From assembly GCF_000196115.1 (NCBI RefSeq), contig NC_005027.1, positions 6,444,001-6,508,000 of the forward strand: 64,000 nt of DNA, read 5' to 3'. This document shows positions 26,459-35,638 of the stretch, piece by piece. The translations under genes were made by a program, and so were the position numbers. This DNA is from Rhodopirellula baltica SH 1 (GTDB taxonomy: Bacteria > Planctomycetota > Planctomycetia > Pirellulales > Pirellulaceae). The first letter of the stretch is position 1, and every line of letters begins with the position of its first letter. The notes under the pieces were generated by a model. The model was not told where the DNA came from, did no database searches, and worked only from the letters and a program-made list of their open reading frames with translations.

Positions 26459-28660
26459 ATGAAAATTCTACGGACGAAGAAACTCGTTTTACATCCGGTG
26501 TTTCGAGGCGGGGTCGCCACGCTGCTGGTGACATTCGTGTTGCTACCCGTCGCTGCCGTGCGAGCCGAAGAAACGGCCACAGATGCACCTGTCAATTCCG
26601 AATCGTTGCCCGAACTGAAGACGCTCGATGGGCATTTTCCGTTTGAGGTTCCTGAAACGCTCGAGCAATGGGAATCACGGGCGGAACAACTGCGAACGCG
26701 AGTTGCGATGGCAACGGGGCTGCATCCAATGCTGCCACGACCACCGATCAAGGCGACCATCCATTCCGTGGTGAAACGAGATGGTTTCCAAATCGAAAAG
26801 GTTTACTTCGAAAGTCTGCCCGGGCACTTCGTGACTGGGTTGTTGTTCCGTCCGACAGGTGACAGCGTTGCCCGCGGATTGAACTCGGACGGAAAACGAC
26901 CTGGAGTGCTTTGCCCGCACGGGCACGGTGGTCGGATGATGCGCAACAATGCTGACAAGATGAAGCAGCTGATTGAAAGCGGCGACGAGATGTACATGGA
27001 GTCGGGCAGTCATCCCAAGCTGGCTCGCTGCGCGACGTTGGCCCGAATGGGGTGTGTGTCGTTCATCTTTGACATGGTTGGATATGCCGATTCCGTGCAA
27101 CTCAGCTACGAGTTCGCTCATCGTCGACACGCGACTCGGCCCGAGGAAAATGTTCCGGCCGGTTCTGATCCTGAATTGTTTTTCAGCACACCAGCCGAAG
27201 CTCGATTGCAATCCATTCTTGGCCTGCAGACCTACAACGCGTTGCGTTCCTTCGACTTTCTGGCATCCCTCGACGAGGTCGATCCGGATCGCTTGGCGGT
27301 CACTGGCGGCAGTGGCGGTGGGACTCAAACGATTCTTTTGGATGCATTGGAACCTCGAATCGCGGCAAGCTTTCCCAACGGAATGGTCTCGACATCCATG
27401 CAAGGCGGTTGTGCCTGCGAGAACGCTTGCTTGCTTCGGATCGGCACGGGTAATGTGGAATTGGCTGCGTTGATGGCACCCAAACCGATGGGAATGACGG
27501 CGGCGGACGACTGGACCATCGAGATGATGTCGGATGGGTATCCCGAACTGAAGCAACTGTACGGGATGATGAATCATCCTGATCATGTCTTGTGTGAATC
27601 ATTGGTGCAGTTCAAACACAATTACAACTATGTGACTCGCCGGATCATGTATGGATGGATGAACGAACATCTGAATTTGGGGTTGGAGACTCCCGTCGTC
27701 GAAACTGATTTTCCTGCGATCACTGACGACGAAGGTGCGGTTTGGAATGACGACCATCCTGCGCCAACCCAGCGAGGTCCGAAGCACGAACAAACGGTGT
27801 TGGGTTGGTGGAACAACCAGAGTCAGCAATTGCTCGAAGATTGTCTTGGGCTGTCGGCAACTGAGAACGGTTTTGATCAAACGGTCCGCCCTGCTCTGGC
27901 AACGCTGTTCGATTTACCTATCCCCGAGACTTCGAGTGTGTCAGTGTCATACTCGGATCCCATCGAGCATGATTCCGGAGCGACGTTGGTTTCTGGAGTC
28001 GTGACCGATGAGGCTCGCCGGCGTGAGATCCCAATTCGAAAGTGGGTCTCACAATCAGGCGACAAAGCCTCCTCCGGTGGAACGGTTCTTTGGGTGCACT
28101 CGGCGGCTGACGAGACCACGGACACTCCAGAGTGGTCGGACGCATTTTCGGCTCAGTTGCGGCAATCGAAAGCCGTCATTGTGATCGACATTGCGGCAAT
28201 GCCCACGGACGCTCCCGAAGGAAAGCAGCGAACGAATCCACAACCGCGGCGTGCGTCGGCGGCATTCACCTACGGCTACAATCGACCGTTAGCCGCCACT
28301 CGATGCGGCGATGTTTTGGCTGTCATCGCTGCCTTCCAAGACCCGCCGGGAGGTGTGAGCTTGGTGGCACCCGAAGGTTCCGCTGCTTATGCCTTGCCAG
28401 CGGCGGCAATCGCCGGCCCGTTCCTTGCTGATGCGACGATCGCTGTCAATGGATTCCGTTTCGCGGACCTGCAGCATCAGGATGATCAGCACTTCGTGCC
28501 CGGAATCGTGAAGTACGGTGACGTCGATGCGTTGGCCGCTTGGCGTGCTCCGTATGCGTTGACGATTCAGGATTCAGAGGAAGCCGAATGGCCGACGACA
28601 AAAGCGATCTACGACGCGCGTGACGCGTCGGACCAAGTCCAGTGGCAAGTGAATCGTTGA
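26459..28660 (+). CDS. exported alpha/beta hydrolase (acetyl xylan esterase / prolyl oligopeptidase-like)
   Basis: A 733-residue protein with a signal peptide (FVLLPVAAVRA, about 24-36). The hydrolase fold shows PGVLCPHGHGG (oxyanion-hole side) and the nucleophile elbow VTGGSGGGTQT. A cysteine-rich segment, GGCACENACLL, follows the catalytic domain core. Planctomycetes carry many such exported hydrolases near sulfatases and carbohydrate genes, annotated as acetylxylan esterase or S9-like. The last 200 residues form a second, less conserved region. Acting on an esterified polysaccharide outside the cytoplasm is plausible but not shown. A 7-bp hairpin (28674-28692) follows the stop. Confidence 0.82.
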   Translation: MKILRTKKLVLHPVFRGGVATLLVTFVLLPVAAVRAEETATDAPVNSESLPELKTLDGHFPFEVPETLEQWESRAEQLRTRVAMATGLHPMLPRPPIKATIHSVVKRDGFQIEKVYFESLPGHFVTGLLFRPTGDSVARGLNSDGKRPGVLCPHGHGGRMMRNNADKMKQLIESGDEMYMESGSHPKLARCATLARMGCVSFIFDMVGYADSVQLSYEFAHRRHATRPEENVPAGSDPELFFSTPAEARLQSILGLQTYNALRSFDFLASLDEVDPDRLAVTGGSGGGTQTILLDALEPRIAASFPNGMVSTSMQGGCACENACLLRIGTGNVELAALMAPKPMGMTAADDWTIEMMSDGYPELKQLYGMMNHPDHVLCESLVQFKHNYNYVTRRIMYGWMNEHLNLGLETPVVETDFPAITDDEGAVWNDDHPAPTQRGPKHEQTVLGWWNNQSQQLLEDCLGLSATENGFDQTVRPALATLFDLPIPETSSVSVSYSDPIEHDSGATLVSGVVTDEARRREIPIRKWVSQSGDKASSGGTVLWVHSAADETTDTPEWSDAFSAQLRQSKAVIVIDIAAMPTDAPEGKQRTNPQPRRASAAFTYGYNRPLAATRCGDVLAVIAAFQDPPGGVSLVAPEGSAAYALPAAAIAGPFLADATIAVNGFRFADLQHQDDQHFVPGIVKYGDVDALAAWRAPYALTIQDSEEAEWPTTKAIYDARDASDQVQWQVNR

Positions 28661-28673
28661 GTCTGGGCCAATG

Positions 28674-28692
28674 TGGCGGAGACTTTCCGCCA
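28674..28692 (+). terminator. hairpin after the hydrolase gene, possible terminator
   Basis: TGGCGGA and TCCGCCA form a 7-bp stem around a 5-base loop, 13 bases after the stop at 28660. There is no T-run directly after it, so confidence as an intrinsic terminator is limited. Confidence 0.4.
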
Positions 28693-28735
28693 TGACGCTC
28701 GGAAAGAAAAACCACTGCGCGCATGAAAAAGGCCC

Positions 28736-28762
28736 GAGGGGACTCGGGCCTTGTGCCGCACG
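28736..28762 (-). terminator. intrinsic terminator of the FGE-fold gene
   Basis: AAGGCCCGAG and CTCGGGCCTT form a perfect 10-bp stem with a GGGA loop at 28739-28762. Read on the minus strand it is followed by a T-run (plus-strand A-run 28736-28740). It lies 41 bases past the stop of the minus-strand gene ending at 28803, exactly where its terminator is expected. Confidence 0.85.
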
Positions 28763-28802
28763 ACATGAGATTCACGCCGTGCAAAGTGCCTTTGTTACCG
28801 AA

Positions 28803-30041
28803 TCATTCTTTGGCTGCTTCGGGAAGGTCTTTGTCGACCAAGCCCCATCCGCCACGACCGCCGGAGATACGGCTCTCGACATCGTCAACGGTTTCGAGAG
28901 CGGTTGGTTCCCAGAAGTTCTTGAGGGCTTCGCGATCAAGTGGTTCCAGTGAACGGAACAAACGGAAGCCGACTCCACGAGAAGGATCGTCGGTGAACCA
29001 CCAAGGGCTTTTAGGGAAGTTTGGATCTTCGTTCTTCCACTCGTCATCATCGGATGCCAATCGAGCGGCACTGCGAAGTTCCGGTGGATCACTTTCCCAG
29101 CTGCCACCGCGAGCGACGCATGGCCAAGGATTTTCAGGCCAACGAACCGCGTCGATTGCATTGTCGACCGGTGATTCCTTCAACCACTGGTAGCCTTCTT
29201 CGGAATACTCATTGACGGTCCACTCAGCGGCATTGCCGTGCATATCGTGCAAGCCAAACGGGTTGGGCTTTTTGGTTCCGACGTGAGCCGGGCCCTCATA
29301 CGAATTGTCGAAGTACCAAGCGTATTCTTCGATGTCGTCGGCGCTATCGCCCCAACTGTATGCGGTCTGGGTTCCACCGCGAGCGGCGTATTCCCATTCA
29401 GCTTCGGTTGGCAAACGGTATTGATTGTCCGTGATCAGGCTCAGCCATTTTGTGAATTGCTGGGCAGCGTACTGGGTCATCGTCACGGCAGGTTGTTCCG
29501 GTTCTTCGCCGTATTCGTAGGTAAACGATGGGTCGTACAACTCGGTCGGTGCCGTGATCGAGTCAGCCTGGTTCGATTCGTCGACGGTGCGGATACCGTC
29601 GGCTTCGAACGATTTGAACACGGCGTACATTCGCATGTATTCCTTGTACATCGCCCAAGTCGTTTCAGTCTTTGCGACCCACATCGGCGAGACGTTGATC
29701 TCAACGGTTGGCCCTTCGTCGTCCCCACGTGGATCCTCATCCTCGGGGCTGCCCATCGTGAACTTGCCACCGGGAACCGGGATCATTTCGAACGTGATGT
29801 CGGTGCCCGGGATTTTTTCCGTGTAGGGAACCATGAACCGACCATCGCCCAGATCAACCGATGGACCTTCGGCAGGTTTTTCGCTCGCGATGCCAACCGT
29901 CGACGCCTGGCTGGAATGGACAGCGGTGTCTTGGGCATGCGCCGTAATTGGGGCACCGGAAGGGAGGATCGACCCAGCTGCCATCGAGCAGACGGCAGCG
30001 ATGCCGAGTGGGCGGAGAGAGCGTTTCAAATCAAACGTCAT
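28803..30041 (-). CDS. exported FGE/SUMF1-fold protein lacking the catalytic cysteine pair
   Basis: A 412-residue protein with a signal peptide (ITAHAQD cleavage region, about 33-38). The formylglycine-generating-enzyme fold is clear: PGGKFTMGSPEDE, ETTWAMYKEYM, YRLPTEAEWEYAARGG, NPFGLHDMHGNAAEWT, ARGGSWES and GFRLFRS. True FGE uses two cysteines in the segment after the RGGS motif; here that stretch (PPELRSAARLASDD) has none. The protein is therefore unlikely to convert sulfatase cysteine to formylglycine. It more likely belongs to the diverse non-FGE members of the fold, which act as binding or other oxidative enzymes. It stands alone with its own terminator. Function is unknown. Confidence 0.85.
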   Translation of the reverse strand: MTFDLKRSLRPLGIAAVCSMAAGSILPSGAPITAHAQDTAVHSSQASTVGIASEKPAEGPSVDLGDGRFMVPYTEKIPGTDITFEMIPVPGGKFTMGSPEDEDPRGDDEGPTVEINVSPMWVAKTETTWAMYKEYMRMYAVFKSFEADGIRTVDESNQADSITAPTELYDPSFTYEYGEEPEQPAVTMTQYAAQQFTKWLSLITDNQYRLPTEAEWEYAARGGTQTAYSWGDSADDIEEYAWYFDNSYEGPAHVGTKKPNPFGLHDMHGNAAEWTVNEYSEEGYQWLKESPVDNAIDAVRWPENPWPCVARGGSWESDPPELRSAARLASDDDEWKNEDPNFPKSPWWFTDDPSRGVGFRLFRSLEPLDREALKNFWEPTALETVDDVESRISGGRGGWGLVDKDLPEAAKE

Positions 30042-30152
30042 AGTGTGACAAATTGAACAAGTGAGTGGATCGGAAGTCGTTTTCGCAACGATTGAGTTTA
30101 GTCGAAAAAACCGGCAAACTGAATGCGTTTTCGAAGCGAATGTGGTCTTGGA

Positions 30153-30959
30153 TCAGCCTGCCACGAACCGGGCGGGGGAGCGTTGGTCCCTGGTTGGAAC
30201 CAGTTCAAAGACGTCAATGCTTCCGCAATCGACCAAATCACCGGCGTAGTTGGCGGCAATCAGGTTTTTGCCACCTTGGGTCAGTTTCAACCGTTCGGCC
30301 AGCGTTTCGGAACTGTTCACGCCATCGTGCGTGATGCAGTGCTGCCATGCTGAGAGTGCGATCGCGCCCGAATCGTTCAAAAGCTCGATGGGACCGTCGT
30401 AAAAACGCGGCGAATCTGCCAGTCGTTGGTGGCACATCGCAATGATTGCCCCGGCCAAAAGCACGTCTTCCGTGGTCACACATCCGTTTGTCCCCGCACA
30501 GACAATCCTGGCGAAACTTGCTTCGTTGGGGTTGGCCGCATGCCATTTCACCAATCGATCAATGACGGCGGACAAGTTCGCAAAGCAGGCCAGCCACATC
30601 TGTTCGCATTCTTGGGCAGCCTGAATCGCGGCGGTTCCGTTGGTCGTTGTCAGCACCAAATCGCGGTCACCGATACCGGCGGGAGAATACTCGCCTGGGG
30701 AATTTCCGTAGTCGAATCCCACGATCGGTTGGCAGCCCCGTTCGCCACACAGCAATGGCTTGTTTTCTGGATCCGCAGCGGTTTTCATCGCGAAAGCCTC
30801 TTCAATCTCGCCGCAGGTCGTGATCGATTTGGCTCCAGCGGACAACGCGGTCGTTGCAACGGTGGTCGCCCGCAAAACATCGATGACCACGGCGACCGAA
30901 GCGGGGGCTCGTTCGGATTGACCAGCGGCATTGGGCGTTAGCCAGGTTTCGATTTTCAT
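30153..30959 (-). CDS. comB: 2-phosphosulfolactate phosphatase
   Basis: A 268-residue ComB-family phosphatase. Diagnostic segments are VVIDVLRATTV near the N terminus, LCGERGCQPIVGFDYGNSP, LTTTNGT, and CAGTNGCVTTEDVLLAGAI. ComB hydrolyses 2-phosphosulfolactate to sulfolactate, the second step of coenzyme M synthesis in archaea. In bacteria homologues make sulfolactate or are of unknown role. No comA or comC homologue is nearby, so the pathway context cannot be confirmed from this window. Predicted cytoplasmic. Confidence 0.9.
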   Translation of the reverse strand: MKIETWLTPNAAGQSERAPASVAVVIDVLRATTVATTALSAGAKSITTCGEIEEAFAMKTAADPENKPLLCGERGCQPIVGFDYGNSPGEYSPAGIGDRDLVLTTTNGTAAIQAAQECEQMWLACFANLSAVIDRLVKWHAANPNEASFARIVCAGTNGCVTTEDVLLAGAIIAMCHQRLADSPRFYDGPIELLNDSGAIALSAWQHCITHDGVNSSETLAERLKLTQGGKNLIAANYAGDLVDCGSIDVFELVPTRDQRSPARFVAG

Positions 30960-31012
30960 GGTGTTTGGGATTGGGGGATGATGTCAAATGGCGTGAGAGG
31001 CGGGCACGGTGA

Positions 31013-31378
31013 TCAATAGCGATCTTGTTCGGCTTCCGCCCACACGTCGGCGTGATCGGAATCGTCAAAATGGACATGAATCACGCTGGGGCTACAACAG
31101 ACCGGACAATCTTCGACATACTGTTGGTCGCGTCCAGCGGCGATGTCGAGCGGAATCACGATCTCCTCCCCACAATTGTCGCAGACATAAGTGCCATCCA
31201 GTGCCGCGTCCGTGGCGGTGGGGTCGGGCGAGTCCCAGTTGTCATCCTGCGGCAACGGGTCGTCGTTGAGCAACCGCTGCCACTCCGGTACCAGATCGCT
31301 GGGTGATTCCTCGCCGATCCGTTTGTCGCGTCGCGTTTGGCTCGCATCGTCGAGATCATCCGAGTCGTGGTGGTTCAT
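31013..31378 (-). CDS. CPXCG-type cysteine-rich protein
   Basis: About 121 residues from ATG 31378 (ATG 31396 would add six). The C-terminal 60 residues match the cysteine-rich CPXCG family: YVCDNCGEE, then VEDCPVCCSPSVIHV with acidic residues after it. Two CxxC pairs suggest a zinc ribbon. The N-terminal half is acidic and probably disordered. The gene lies between comB and the LRR lipoprotein gene, divergent from the latter. Function of the family is unknown. Confidence 0.75.
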   Translation of the reverse strand: MNHHDSDDLDDASQTRRDKRIGEESPSDLVPEWQRLLNDDPLPQDDNWDSPDPTATDAALDGTYVCDNCGEEIVIPLDIAAGRDQQYVEDCPVCCSPSVIHVHFDDSDHADVWAEAEQDRY

Positions 31379-31428
31379 GATTTCAACAACTTCCATTTAC
31401 ATTTCACAGTTCACTCACCGGAGTTCCG

Positions 31429-32454
31429 ATGAATTTCACACAAGTTCGGCTCGCACAAAGCTTGCTGGTCGGCAGCCTGTTCATTGGAACGCTCGGTTGC
31501 GGAGTCAGCAGCACCAAAACCATTCCGCTTCCACCTGCCGAGCAATCCGCTGCGGATGATTTGGCGGAAGCAAACTTGGCGACGGCCTGGGATGATATCG
31601 CGGGTGCCAAGACGAAGTTGCGAGGCGACGACGTCGTGGTCGTTGATCTTCGGGAAGTTGCCGAGTCGGATTTGGACGGCGCGGTGAAGCTGCTTTCCAA
31701 TACCAGCACGGTCAGCGAGTTGTTTATGCCCGCTGCGGCATGGTCCGACGGAACGGTTTTGCGATTAGCCGCCTTGCCTAATCTGAAACGTTTGCGAGTT
31801 TATGGCAAGGCGTTCGATGACGCGAAAGCGAAATCGATTTCCGGTTTGCCAGCCTTGGTCGCGGTCACGTTCCAGGACACTTCGGTCACCGACGATGGTG
31901 CAAGTGTGCTTGCTGAGTTGAACGAGTTACAAGATGTCTCGTTGATGAAATCACCGGTGACGGACAAAACGCTCACATCCATTTCGACGTTGCCCAAATT
32001 GACGAAACTCAATCTGCGTGGCACCAAGATCACGGGCGAGGCATTTGAGCCAATATCAAAGTTGCCGCTCGAAAGTCTGGAGTTGGCAGAAACTGATTTT
32101 GGTCCCGAAGGCATGCCCGCAATCGCGAACATCGAGGGGTTGGAGAAAATCAATCTTTGGCTCACCAAGATCGACAATGAGTCGCTTAAAGCATTCGAAG
32201 GGAAGACATCGCTCACTGTTTTGAACGTCGACAACTGCCCCGCCATCACTGAAGAAGCGATCCCGGTGATTGTCTCGCTGCCTCATTTAAAGTTGCTGCA
32301 CTTGGGCAAGACAAGCGTTTCACCCGACGCTCTGCCTCAACTGAAACCACTGCAAGAATTGGAAACGTTGTTCGTTACCAATCTCGGTTTGGAAGAGGAG
32401 CCTGCTAAAGAACTCGAAGCAATGTTTCCAAATCTCAAGCGTTTTGAGTATTGA
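31429..32454 (+). CDS. leucine-rich-repeat lipoprotein
   Basis: A 341-residue protein with a hydrophobic leader ending in a lipobox-like GTLGC (Cys24), so probably a lipoprotein. The rest is built of about eight leucine-rich repeats of the cysteine-free type (LPKLTKLNLRGTKITG; LTVLNVDNCPAITEE; LKLLHLGKTSVSPDA). Such solenoids usually bind proteins. Planctomycetes encode many of these; roles are unknown. It converges on the cry-DASH gene with only 12 bases between stops. Confidence 0.8.
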   Translation: MNFTQVRLAQSLLVGSLFIGTLGCGVSSTKTIPLPPAEQSAADDLAEANLATAWDDIAGAKTKLRGDDVVVVDLREVAESDLDGAVKLLSNTSTVSELFMPAAAWSDGTVLRLAALPNLKRLRVYGKAFDDAKAKSISGLPALVAVTFQDTSVTDDGASVLAELNELQDVSLMKSPVTDKTLTSISTLPKLTKLNLRGTKITGEAFEPISKLPLESLELAETDFGPEGMPAIANIEGLEKINLWLTKIDNESLKAFEGKTSLTVLNVDNCPAITEEAIPVIVSLPHLKLLHLGKTSVSPDALPQLKPLQELETLFVTNLGLEEEPAKELEAMFPNLKRFEY

Positions 32455-32466
32455 GTCGTTAGTCAG

Positions 32467-33933
32467 TCAGTGGCTGGCGGCTTTGGCTCGCATGTAGATG
32501 GTTTCGTTTTCCTTCGCGGAGTCAAACAGGTCGACGATCGGATGCGGGTACTCCTTTCCGAGCGTGGCTCCGACTTCCTGTTGGCGCTCCGGTGACATCT
32601 TCCACGGTTCGTGAATCTCGGTCACGTCGAGGTCGCGAAGTTCGGGCAGCCAATGTTTGGCGTATTCGCCTTGGCTGTCATAGTCTCGGGACTGCTTGGT
32701 GATGTTGAAGAATCGAAATCCGCGTGCGTCATTGCCAACACCCGCGGCATAGTTCCAATTGCCGTAGTTGCTGGCGACGTCGTAGTCGACCAGTTGAGAT
32801 TCAAACCAACGAGCACCCCACCGCCAATCAATCCCAAGGTTCTTCGTCAGAAAACTGGCGACGTTTTGCCGGCCACGATTGGACATGTATCCGGTCGTTC
32901 TCAGCTCTCGCATGTTCGCGTCGACCAGCGGGTAGCCGGTCGTTCCGTCTTGCCAACGGCGAAACAATTCTCGATCAGATTTCCAATCGACATTCACCCC
33001 GCGTAGACCGCCGGCGCGAAAAAGTGTTGCGCCGTGTTTGCGAGAGATCCAACGAAAGTAATCACGCCAAAGAAGCTCGAAGATCATCCAATAGGTGGAT
33101 TTGTTTTTGACGCGTTCTTCTTCGTACCGACGAACGTGATCTGCAATCATTCGCGGTGAAAGGCAACCTTGAGCGAGCCAAGGTGAGAACTTCGAGGAGT
33201 CGTTTGGATGCAGCATCCCATTGCGAGTTTCTTTGTAGACTCGCAAGCGGTCTTCATTCCAGATGTATTCCTCCATCCGTTGCTGCGCCGCGTTTTGACC
33301 ACCGGTGAATTGATTCAGACAACGATCATCCAGTGGCGGTGTCGATAGCCCAAGTGATTCCAGCGTTGGAATGTCCCCGGCGTTCACTTCCTCCGGCAAC
33401 GTACCGTGGATTCGAATTGGTTCTTCGAGCGGTGATCGAGCCTCACACTGTTTTTCAATTTCCTTGCGAAAGTCGGTGAAAAGCTCGGGGGTGTCCGCAA
33501 TCTCAAATGGCAATTCATCGGGATGGATCAGGGTGTCGCCATAGGCAACGTGAGTCGCGATGCCATGCTGGTCGCAAAGTTGCTGGACGGACTCGGCCGT
33601 GTCGGCTTCTTCGGTTCTGGGTTCATGATGAAAATGAACCGCGTCGATTGCCAGTGAAGGCAGAAGATGCTGCAAGACCGTTTCGGGACGGCCGACTCGC
33701 ACGATCAATTCCCCGCCGAGCGAACGCAACCGCGAACGAAGGTCCGTAAGGTTTTCGATCAGAAATCGGGCACGGAATGGTCCGGTGCGTTGGAATCCCA
33801 GTTCGGTTGTTTCAAACTGCCGCGGGTCGATGCAGTGAACAGCAAAGCAACGGTCGGCAGTCGAGGCGCGGAGGAAAGGTTCGTGGTCAATGGTTCGAAG
33901 GTCGTTTCGAAACCAAACCAGTGCGTTCGCCAT
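32467..33933 (-). CDS. cryptochrome/photolyase, DASH family
   Basis: A 488-residue flavoprotein. The N-terminal antenna domain begins [16 protein letters not shown]; the C-terminal FAD domain has the DASH-type [38 protein letters not shown], and [25 protein letters not shown] proteins bind FAD and an MTHF antenna and repair cyclobutane dimers, best in single-stranded DNA. The open frame extends to 34047 but overlaps the upstream gene; ATG 33933 begins at the Rossmann strand and is chosen. It lies 17 bases downstream of the lipoprotein gene, so probably in one transcript. Confidence 0.95.
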
Positions 33934-33950
33934 AACATGCCAATCGGTTG

Positions 33951-35495
33951 TCAAAGAAGTCCGAGGGCCCGCTGCCATGAACGCTTTTGTTTGGTCACGC
34001 CGTACTCTTTGTGCAGTTCGGACCAGGATTTGGAAATCGCGGCGCAAGCGTCCTCAGGAGTTTGGCCGCCTGTCAAGCATTTGCGTACTTCGGTGTCCAA
34101 GGTCGCGAGGTATCGATCGCCGCCGACCAGGTTGAGTGGCGGCATCACGTTTGGGTTTTGCCAAGCCGATCGAAGCCATGGCTGATAGTTCCCACCGGCT
34201 GCGTCATCGATGGATGAGCTGGACGTCGGATGCTGTAATCCAGGAATCGAGCGGTACAACGGTTCGCTGCCTTCGCCTCCCGCCAGCCATTTCAAAAATT
34301 GATTGGCCGCCGCGGTTTGTCGGCAGGATGCGGCGAGAGATCCAACGATGGTTTGCGGTGCAAACACGACGCGTCCGGTTCGTTCCAGCTTCACCCCGTC
34401 GGCATCGACCACGTCGGACTCGACGATCGGGAACGCGGCGACTTGAACATTGCTGGTCGCAGCGGCTTCGTCGTCCGCGTCGGTCCGTTCGGTTTTGTTT
34501 TGTGGAAACCCGATGCCAGCGACCAGTTTGCCGGAGCCGACATTGCGGAAGACTTCACCGGGAGTCATCGGTGACTCAGGGCCATGTTCGGCGGTGGCTA
34601 CCATTTGACGCAGCACATCGACGTATTCCGGTTGCGTCAGCAACGGTTCCAGCGTGTTGCGATCGAACAACCAAGTGGCAGTTAGGACCGACGCCAACCG
34701 CCACAAGTAAGAAACACCGGCCCAGCCTTCCGCAGTGGGCTCTGCGACCTGACCGGGGAATTCCGAGGCGAGTTGCTCGAATGCTTGCCAAGTGATGGTC
34801 GATGAAGACGATACCTTGCTCGTTGCTTTTTCGCCGACCAGCATCGCGGGCAATGATCCACCCAAGCACTTGGCTTGTAATTCTCGCCCGTATGTCGTCG
34901 CCACGCGGACCGCGGGCGGATCCACTTTGTTTGCGCTGAAATCGGTGTCGTCGTTTGAGCCGGTGTCGGCTTTCAGCGGTGGCATGACGAGGTCACGCGA
35001 CACCATTTCGCCGAGCTGGCTGAGTGGATAGGCGATCACATCCGCCTTCGCCGCGGCGGCCCAGATCGACGGTTTGTCGCCCGATGGTTCTGACGATTCG
35101 CCGGTATTCGAATCGCTTGGCGGTGGGATGACGGTGATCTTCAGCGGTTGCTCACTGATCGATTGCCACGTTCGGCGCAGTGTGTCGGCGTCGGCATCGG
35201 TTCCTGTCCAAACCACACGCAGCGGAACGTCGGTGCGAACGGCGGGAGTCGATTCGGATTTGTCGCTCACGGAAGTTTCGCGGCAACCGGCCAACACGGC
35301 GACTCCGGCGGCCGACGTCCAAGCCAACCACTGCCGTCGTCGCCACACAGAAGGCTGGGCGCATTCAGGCTCGTGAGCTTGGTTGGAAGGCAAATTGTCG
35401 CCACCCCGGTTCGGACCGCCCGCGGCGAACGAGGTGGTTGGGGACGCATCCCGATCGGCAGATTCAATCTTCGCGAGGCGAGTTTTCGCAGACAT
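33951..35495 (-). CDS. extracellular solute-binding lipoprotein
   Basis: A 514-residue protein of the family 1 solute-binding type. The core shows [12 protein letters not shown], a first-lobe strand, and the C-terminal [24 protein letters not shown] typical of ABC-transporter sugar-binding proteins. The export signal [21 protein letters not shown] (Cys71) starts only at residue 51, behind a hydrophilic 50-residue extension. A GTG at 35348 would instead give a normal short lipoprotein signal (lipid Cys at residue 22) and may be the real start. No permease or ATPase gene is adjacent. The next gene on this strand is cry-DASH, which has no obvious functional link. Confidence 0.75.
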
Positions 35496-35538
35496 CGTGG
35501 GGGCTCGTGGGACGTCGTTCTGAATGTTGGTTGCGTGG

Positions 35539-35564
35539 TTGAAAACGCAAGTACGCGTTATACT
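35539..35564 (+). promoter_or_regulatory. possible promoter before xylB
   Basis: TATACT at 35559-35564 (within GTTATACT) is a good -10 hexamer and lies 75 bases before the xylB ATG. TTGAAA at 35539-35544 looks like a -35 but the spacing is only 14 bases, shorter than usual, so the pair is doubtful. The -10 element itself is the better part of the evidence. Confidence 0.3.
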
Positions 35565-35638
35565 GCCTGCCAGTTCGCTTTATCGGAGCGGCTCTCATCC
35601 CCCTCGTCTTTGATCTCACTGTACTGAAGCAGCGCAAT

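Noticed and set aside
26675-27586. A 303-codon minus-strand open frame inside the exported hydrolase gene
   Set aside because: The plus-strand protein has a signal peptide and hydrolase motifs; the minus frame shows His/Arg-rich low-quality sequence without domains.
28803-30041. Annotation as an active formylglycine-generating enzyme
   Set aside because: The catalytic cysteine pair is missing and no sulfatase gene is adjacent.
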